NCBI RefSeq assembly: GCF_000300335.1
Contig: NZ_AMRM01000006.1
Location: forward strand, 124,001-188,000
DNA length: 64,000 nucleotides
Source of the DNA: Nitratireductor pacificus pht-3B
GTDB taxonomy: Bacteria > Pseudomonadota > Alphaproteobacteria > Rhizobiales > Rhizobiaceae
Direction of reading: 5' to 3'
Shown in pieces: positions 60,229-64,000 of this stretch. The first letter of the stretch is position 1; every line of letters starts with the position of its first letter. The notes below the pieces were generated by a model. It saw nothing but the letters and a program-made list of their open reading frames with translations. It searched no databases and was not told where the DNA came from. The translations under genes were made by a program, and so were the position numbers.

Positions 60229-60288
60229 GCAAAGCGCCCTCCTCTGGTACGGAGACGCCAACTCAACCGCAATGAAGGCAAGGCACGC

Positions 60289-61596
60289 ATGATCCCGCGC
60301 TATTCGCGGCCGGAAATGGTCGCCATCTGGTCGCCCGAGACCAAGTTTCGCATCTGGTTCGAAATCGAGGCGCATGCCGCCGACGCCATGGCCGAACTCG
60401 GCATCGTGCCGAAGGAAGCCGCAAAGATCATCTGGGACAAGGGCGGCAAGGCCGTCTTCGACATCGACCGCATCGACGAGATCGAGCGCGAGACCAAGCA
60501 TGACGTGATCGCCTTCCTGACGCATCTGGCCGAGATCGTCGGACCCGAGGCGCGCTTCGTCCACCAGGGCATGACATCGTCCGACGTGCTCGACACCTGC
60601 CTCAGCGTCCAGCTTGCACGGGCCACCGACATCCTGCTCGACGGTCTCGACAAGCTGCTCACTGCACTCAAGAAACGCGCCTTCGAGCACAGGGACACGG
60701 TCACCATTGGCCGCAGCCACGGCATCCATGCGGAACCGACGACCTTCGGCCTCAAGCTGGCGCAGGCCTATGCCGAGTTCGAGCGCTGCCGCGAGCGGCT
60801 CGTCAATGCGCGCGCCGAAATCGCCACCTGCGCGATTTCCGGCGCCGTCGGCACCTTCGCCAACATCGATCCGCGCGTCGAGGCACATGTGGCGGAAAAG
60901 ATGGGCCTTCTGCCCGAACCGGTCTCGACGCAGGTGATCCCGCGCGACCGGCACGCCATGTATTTCGCCACGCTGGCGGTGATCGCCTCTTCCATCGAGC
61001 GGCTGGCGACGGAAGTGCGCCATCTGCAGCGCACCGAGGTTCTCGAGGCGGAGGAGTATTTTTCGCCCGGCCAGAAGGGTTCCTCGGCCATGCCGCACAA
61101 GCGCAACCCGGTGCTGTCGGAGAACCTGACGGGCCTGGCGCGCATGGTGCGCGCCTATGCGATGCCCGCCATGGAGAATGTCGCGCTGTGGCACGAGCGT
61201 GATATCTCGCACTCCTCCGTGGAGCGGATGATCGGTCCTGATGCGACCGTGACGCTCGATTTCGCGCTCGGCCGCCTGACCGGCATGATGGAGAAGCTCG
61301 TCGTCTATCCGGAGACCATGCAGAAGAACATGGACCGCTTCCGCGGCCTCGTGCATTCGCAGCGCGTGCTGCTGGCCCTCACCCAGGCCGGCGTCAGCCG
61401 CGAGGATTCCTACCGGCTGGTGCAGCGCAACGCCATGCGGGTGTGGGAACAGGGCGCGGACTTTCTCGAGGAACTCCTGGCCGACAAGGATGTCCGCGCC
61501 GCGCTTTCCGAGGAGGAGATCCGCGACAGGTTCGACCTCGGCTACCACACCAAGCATGTGGAGACGATCTTCCGCCGGGTCTTCGGCGAGGCATAG
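60289..61596 (+). CDS. purB: Adenylosuccinate lyase
   Basis: Cytoplasmic enzyme of purine synthesis that removes fumarate from SAICAR and from adenylosuccinate. The 435-residue protein matches PurB: MIPRYSRPEMVAIWSPETKF at the start, FVHQGMTSSDVLDTCLSVQL, TIGRSHGIHAEPTTFGLKLA (catalytic His) and the flexible signature loop GQKGSSAMPHKRNPVLSEN (about 261). The fumarase-superfamily fold is complete. It stands at the end of a rightward gene group. A housekeeping gene. Confidence 0.97.
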   Translation: MIPRYSRPEMVAIWSPETKFRIWFEIEAHAADAMAELGIVPKEAAKIIWDKGGKAVFDIDRIDEIERETKHDVIAFLTHLAEIVGPEARFVHQGMTSSDVLDTCLSVQLARATDILLDGLDKLLTALKKRAFEHRDTVTIGRSHGIHAEPTTFGLKLAQAYAEFERCRERLVNARAEIATCAISGAVGTFANIDPRVEAHVAEKMGLLPEPVSTQVIPRDRHAMYFATLAVIASSIERLATEVRHLQRTEVLEAEEYFSPGQKGSSAMPHKRNPVLSENLTGLARMVRAYAMPAMENVALWHERDISHSSVERMIGPDATVTLDFALGRLTGMMEKLVVYPETMQKNMDRFRGLVHSQRVLLALTQAGVSREDSYRLVQRNAMRVWEQGADFLEELLADKDVRAALSEEEIRDRFDLGYHTKHVETIFRRVFGEA

Positions 61597-61630
61597 GAGC
61601 CGCGTTCCCGTCGCGCCGGCCCGCTGTTTC

Positions 61631-62437
61631 TCAGGCCGGCGCGACGCGGATCAGCGTTCCCCACGGATCGGCGAACTCCTTCTCCTGCGTGGCGTTGCTG
61701 CTCGAAAGCCTCACCCATGACAGGCCGGCGCGATGCGGATCGCGCCCCGCAGCGCCGGCGCTGCGCCAGGAATTGGCCCCGATATGGTGGTGATAGCCGC
61801 CCGTCGCCAGAAACACCGCCCTGTCGCCGTAGCGCGCCATGGTCTCGAAACCCTGGGCTTCATGCCACCATTCCTCCGCCGTCGCGGGATCGCCGACCCG
61901 CAGATGGACGTGCCCGACCACCGTGTTTTCCGGCGCGCCGCGCCAGCCCTCGTCTCCCTCGGGCATGGTCGCCAGAAGGCTCTGAAAATCGAGGGGGTTG
62001 GTGGCCATTGCGATGCCGTCGCCGGTTTTCGTCCAGCTTTCGGGCGCGCGGTCGGCATAGATCTCGATGCCGTTGCCTTCCGGGTCCGAGAGATAGAGCG
62101 CCTCGCTGACCAGATGGTCCGACGCTCCTTCCAGCCGCAGATTGCCGTCGCGGGCGAACAGTGCCCAGCGCGCCAGGTCCGTGCGTTCCGGCAGAAGGAA
62201 GGCGGTATGGAACAGGCCGGCCTGTCGCGGGTCGTCCGGTGTGGCTGAGGCGTCTTCCTCGATCTCCAGCAGCGTGCGCCCGCCTGCCCCCAGGGCGATC
62301 ATGCCGCCCTGCCGGGAGATTTCGACAAGCCCGATGACGTCTTTGTAGAACCTGGCCAGCGCCTCGCCGTCGCGCGCCCTGAGACCGACACTCGCGACGC
62401 TCACAGGCGTGGTGGCGGCGAAGGGTAAAGTGTTCAT
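61631..62437 (-). CDS. VOC-family ring-cleavage dioxygenase-like protein (CatE type)
   Basis: A 268-residue protein with two VOC repeats. The N-terminal reads VASVGLRARDGEALARFYKD and the middle GASDHLVSEALYLSDPEGNG. The second repeat reads VGHVHLRVGDPATAEEWWHEA and GYHHHIGANSWRSAG. It resembles CatE-type catechol 2,3-dioxygenases of the YfiE group. Metal-site residues (H in FHTAF and GHVHL, E in NGIEIY) appear intact. The true start is ATG 62437 with AGGAG seven bases upstream. No aromatic-degradation genes are nearby. Confidence 0.85.
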   Translation of the reverse strand: MNTLPFAATTPVSVASVGLRARDGEALARFYKDVIGLVEISRQGGMIALGAGGRTLLEIEEDASATPDDPRQAGLFHTAFLLPERTDLARWALFARDGNLRLEGASDHLVSEALYLSDPEGNGIEIYADRAPESWTKTGDGIAMATNPLDFQSLLATMPEGDEGWRGAPENTVVGHVHLRVGDPATAEEWWHEAQGFETMARYGDRAVFLATGGYHHHIGANSWRSAGAAGRDPHRAGLSWVRLSSSNATQEKEFADPWGTLIRVAPA

Positions 62438-62474
62438 TTTCAATCTCCTGCCGTTCGATCCTGACAGATCGATT

Positions 62475-62510
62475 CACCCGTCCGCAGGCCACCGGCTCCA
62501 CCGACGGGTG
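62475..62510. promoter_or_regulatory. Hairpin upstream of the CatE-like gene
   Basis: Arms CACCCGTC (62475-62482) and GACGGGTG (62503-62510) are perfectly complementary, with an inner GCC/GGC stem. It lies about 40 bp upstream of the minus-strand CatE-like start, in its likely leader, so it could be an operator or leader hairpin. No terminator-like T run follows on either side. Confidence 0.35.
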
Positions 62511-62687
62511 CTGGATTTGTCCTGGTTCATAGCTGGGCCTCTTCCATGGCCGTGGCAAGCTCCGGGTTGCGAACAGCCTGTTCACAATATCCAACCCTAT
62601 TCGAGGACTTCGTTCAATCAACCCATATGATCCACGCCCGGCGCCCGACGGTTGCATCCGGCGCCCGGCATGGCTACATGCGCGGCC

Positions 62688-63236
62688 ATGAAAGCATCAG
62701 ACGCCGATATCCTCATCATCCCCGGCTACACCAATTCGGGGCCGGACCACTGGCAATCGCGCTGGCAGTCGCGCCTGTCGACCGCGCGGCGCGTCGAGCA
62801 GGAAGCCTGGTCGAAGCCGGTGCGCGAGGACTGGGTGGCGAAGGTCGTCGAGGCCGTCAACGAGGCGGACAAGCCGGTGGTCCTGGTGGCGCACTCGCTG
62901 GGTGTCGCCGCGGCCGTCCAGGCGATCCCGGCGTTTCGCAAGCCGGTCGCCGGCGCCTTTCTGGTCGCGCCGCCCGACGTCGCCAATCCGAACATCAGGC
63001 CGAAGCACCTGATGACGTTCGGTCCCTATCCGCGCGACCCGCTGCCCTTTCCGTCGATCACCATCGCCAGCCGCAACGACCAGTTCGGCGCATTCGAGGC
63101 GGCGGAAGAGATCGCCGCCGCCTGGGGATCATTGTTCCTCGACGCGGGCGAAGCCGGCCACATCAATGCCGAATCGGGCTTCGGCCCGTGGCCCGAAGGT
63201 TCGATGACCTTCGCGCATTTCCTTCAGAGGCTCTGA
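62688..63236 (+). CDS. RBBP9/YdeN-type serine hydrolase
   Basis: A 182-residue alpha/beta hydrolase of the RBBP9/YdeN family: ADILIIPGYTNSGPDHWQSR, the nucleophile in VVLVAHSLGVAAAVQAI (serine about 77), the acid in TIASRNDQFGAFE and the histidine in GEAGHINAESGFGPWPEG. Lengths and motifs are typical. Start ATG 62688 is preferred over the upstream in-frame TTG/ATG. The biological substrate is unknown. Its 3' end overlaps the convergent aldolase gene by 13 bp. Confidence 0.88.
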   Translation: MKASDADILIIPGYTNSGPDHWQSRWQSRLSTARRVEQEAWSKPVREDWVAKVVEAVNEADKPVVLVAHSLGVAAAVQAIPAFRKPVAGAFLVAPPDVANPNIRPKHLMTFGPYPRDPLPFPSITIASRNDQFGAFEAAEEIAAAWGSLFLDAGEAGHINAESGFGPWPEGSMTFAHFLQRL

Positions 63237-64000
63237 CCCGGAGCGCCAATCCCGCTGCGCATCGCCGCGAGAATGGAAGAACCGCCCTGCGCCATATACG
63301 CCGCCTCGGAACCAGAGGCGATGAGCCGGTAGCCCATGGCGTGATAGCGCCCCGCCAGCTGCGGATCGGCCGCGTAGATGGCGGCATGCCTGCCGGCCGC
63401 TCGCGCTTTCCCGGCGATCGAGGCGATGGCCGGCATGATGTCCTCGAGCGTGTGATCGACCACCCGGCCACCGGTCCAGGCGATCGAAAAGTCAGAGGGT
63501 CCGACGAGGACCCCGTCGATGCCCTCGACGCCGAGAATGTCGTCAACAGCGGCAAACGCGGCGCGCGTTTCGATCATGGCGAAGGAGAACGTCTCGTGAT
63601 TCGCGGTCTCGAGCCAGTTCTGCTGGTTCGTGGCGCCACTGCGCGGCATGGCGAAGCTCGGCCCCCAGGAACGGCCTCCTTTTGGGGGATACTTCATCGA
63701 CGCGGCAAAGGCCCTCGCGTCGTCGACGCTGTTGATCATCGGCGCGATGACCGCCTCGGCGCCGAAGTCGAGCGCGCGGCTTGCCATGTCGAAGCGCCCC
63801 ACCGGAATGCGCACGAGGGGATGCGCGCCGCGCAGACGAATACCGGCGATGTCGCGCAGAACGCTGTCTTCGTGATGGCCGCCATGCTGCATGTCCAGCG
63901 TGACGGCGTCGAAGCCCAGCCCGGCAACGAGTTCGACGGTCAGCGAATCGGGAATGGCGGACCATGCGGAGAAAACCGCCTCGCCAGCCCCGAGGCGCGC
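63224..64000 (-). CDS. HpcH/HpaI-family aldolase (5' end beyond the window)
   Basis: Partial gene: the frame stays open to position 64000, giving at least 258 residues without the N-terminus. Class II pyruvate aldolases of this family cleave 2-keto-3-deoxy or 4-hydroxy-2-oxo acids using a metal. Visible motifs are LVAGLGFDAVTLDMQHGGHH, PLVRIPVGRFDMASRALDFG, AEAVIAPMINSVDDARAFA, METHIONINE-poor IETRAAFAAVDDILGVEG and VLVGPSDFSIAWTG. An internal ATG at 63892 is not the true start, because conserved family sequence lies upstream of it. Confidence 0.9.
   Translation of the reverse strand, partial: ARLGAGEAVFSAWSAIPDSLTVELVAGLGFDAVTLDMQHGGHHEDSVLRDIAGIRLRGAHPLVRIPVGRFDMASRALDFGAEAVIAPMINSVDDARAFAASMKYPPKGGRSWGPSFAMPRSGATNQQNWLETANHETFSFAMIETRAAFAAVDDILGVEGIDGVLVGPSDFSIAWTGGRVVDHTLEDIMPAIASIAGKARAAGRHAAIYAADPQLAGRYHAMGYRLIASGSEAAYMAQGGSSILAAMRSGIGAPGQSL

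Overview
The window is GC-rich, densely coded chromosomal DNA from an alphaproteobacterium, most likely a member of the Hyphomicrobiales (Rhizobiales). The clearest markers are a rhizobial-type heme-uptake locus (hmuPSTU with a divergent hmuR), the acpXL-fabF-fabF-adh-lpxXL cluster that adds a very-long-chain fatty acid to lipid A, a PutA of type-B length with its own Lrp-type regulator, and Cox-type maturation genes. I cannot fix the genus from sequence alone. I saw no rRNA, tRNA, CRISPR array, transposase or phage gene; the window reads as stable chromosome.

Layout. 1-8.6 kb is a heme-iron module. hmuP-hmuS-hmuT-hmuU run leftwards. The receptor gene hmuR, a small periplasmic protein, exbB, two exbD genes and tonB run rightwards, so the outer-membrane receptor is encoded with its own energiser. 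8.7-13 kb holds a putA interrupted by a frameshift in a GC-dinucleotide run, and the divergent regulator putR. 13-17.2 kb carries a di-heme cytochrome c peroxidase lipoprotein with a YtkA/FixH-like partner, a succinate-semialdehyde dehydrogenase and an AEC carrier. 17.4 kb has a RIME-like palindrome. 18.2-23 kb is the lipid A very-long-chain acyl cluster. It lacks the expected dehydratase gene, and its first ketosynthase lacks the catalytic cysteine.

23-30 kb: an L,D-transpeptidase, an M20 deacylase and a complete peptide-type ABC importer with fused ATPases. 30-33 kb: a TerB-like protein, a TSUP permease, a small membrane protein, an AraC regulator and a VOC protein. 33-37 kb: cobQ and two valine-catabolism genes (acyl-CoA dehydrogenase, mmsB), then a structured intergenic region that may encode a small RNA. 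37-47 kb concerns methylated amines and one-carbon metabolism: a class III transaminase, a non-pyrrolysine MttB-family protein, a dimethylglycine-dehydrogenase-like flavoprotein, a PhnD-like binding protein, a fatty acid desaturase with a divergent XRE regulator, and a betaine-homocysteine methyltransferase-like enzyme.

47-56.7 kb: a MATE pump, a J-domain-like protein, two secreted proteins, then a leftward operon of Mo-hydroxylase maturation genes (flavin reductase, coxD, coxE, two XdhC/CoxI proteins, a MoeA/MocA fusion, a secreted hydrolase) without the structural coxMSL genes. 56.8-64 kb: a Leu/Ile/Val-type binding protein coupled to a P1 peptidase and a DUF2259 protein, purB, a catechol-dioxygenase-like VOC protein, an RBBP9-like hydrolase and a partial HpaI-type aldolase cut by the window end.

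The points that most deserve a second look are the ketosynthase pair of the lipid A cluster (one member looks like a chain-length-factor-type partner), the putA frameshift, the long hairpin between hmuS and hmuT, the structured 37.0-37.16 kb intergenic region, and the orphan Cox maturation operon.
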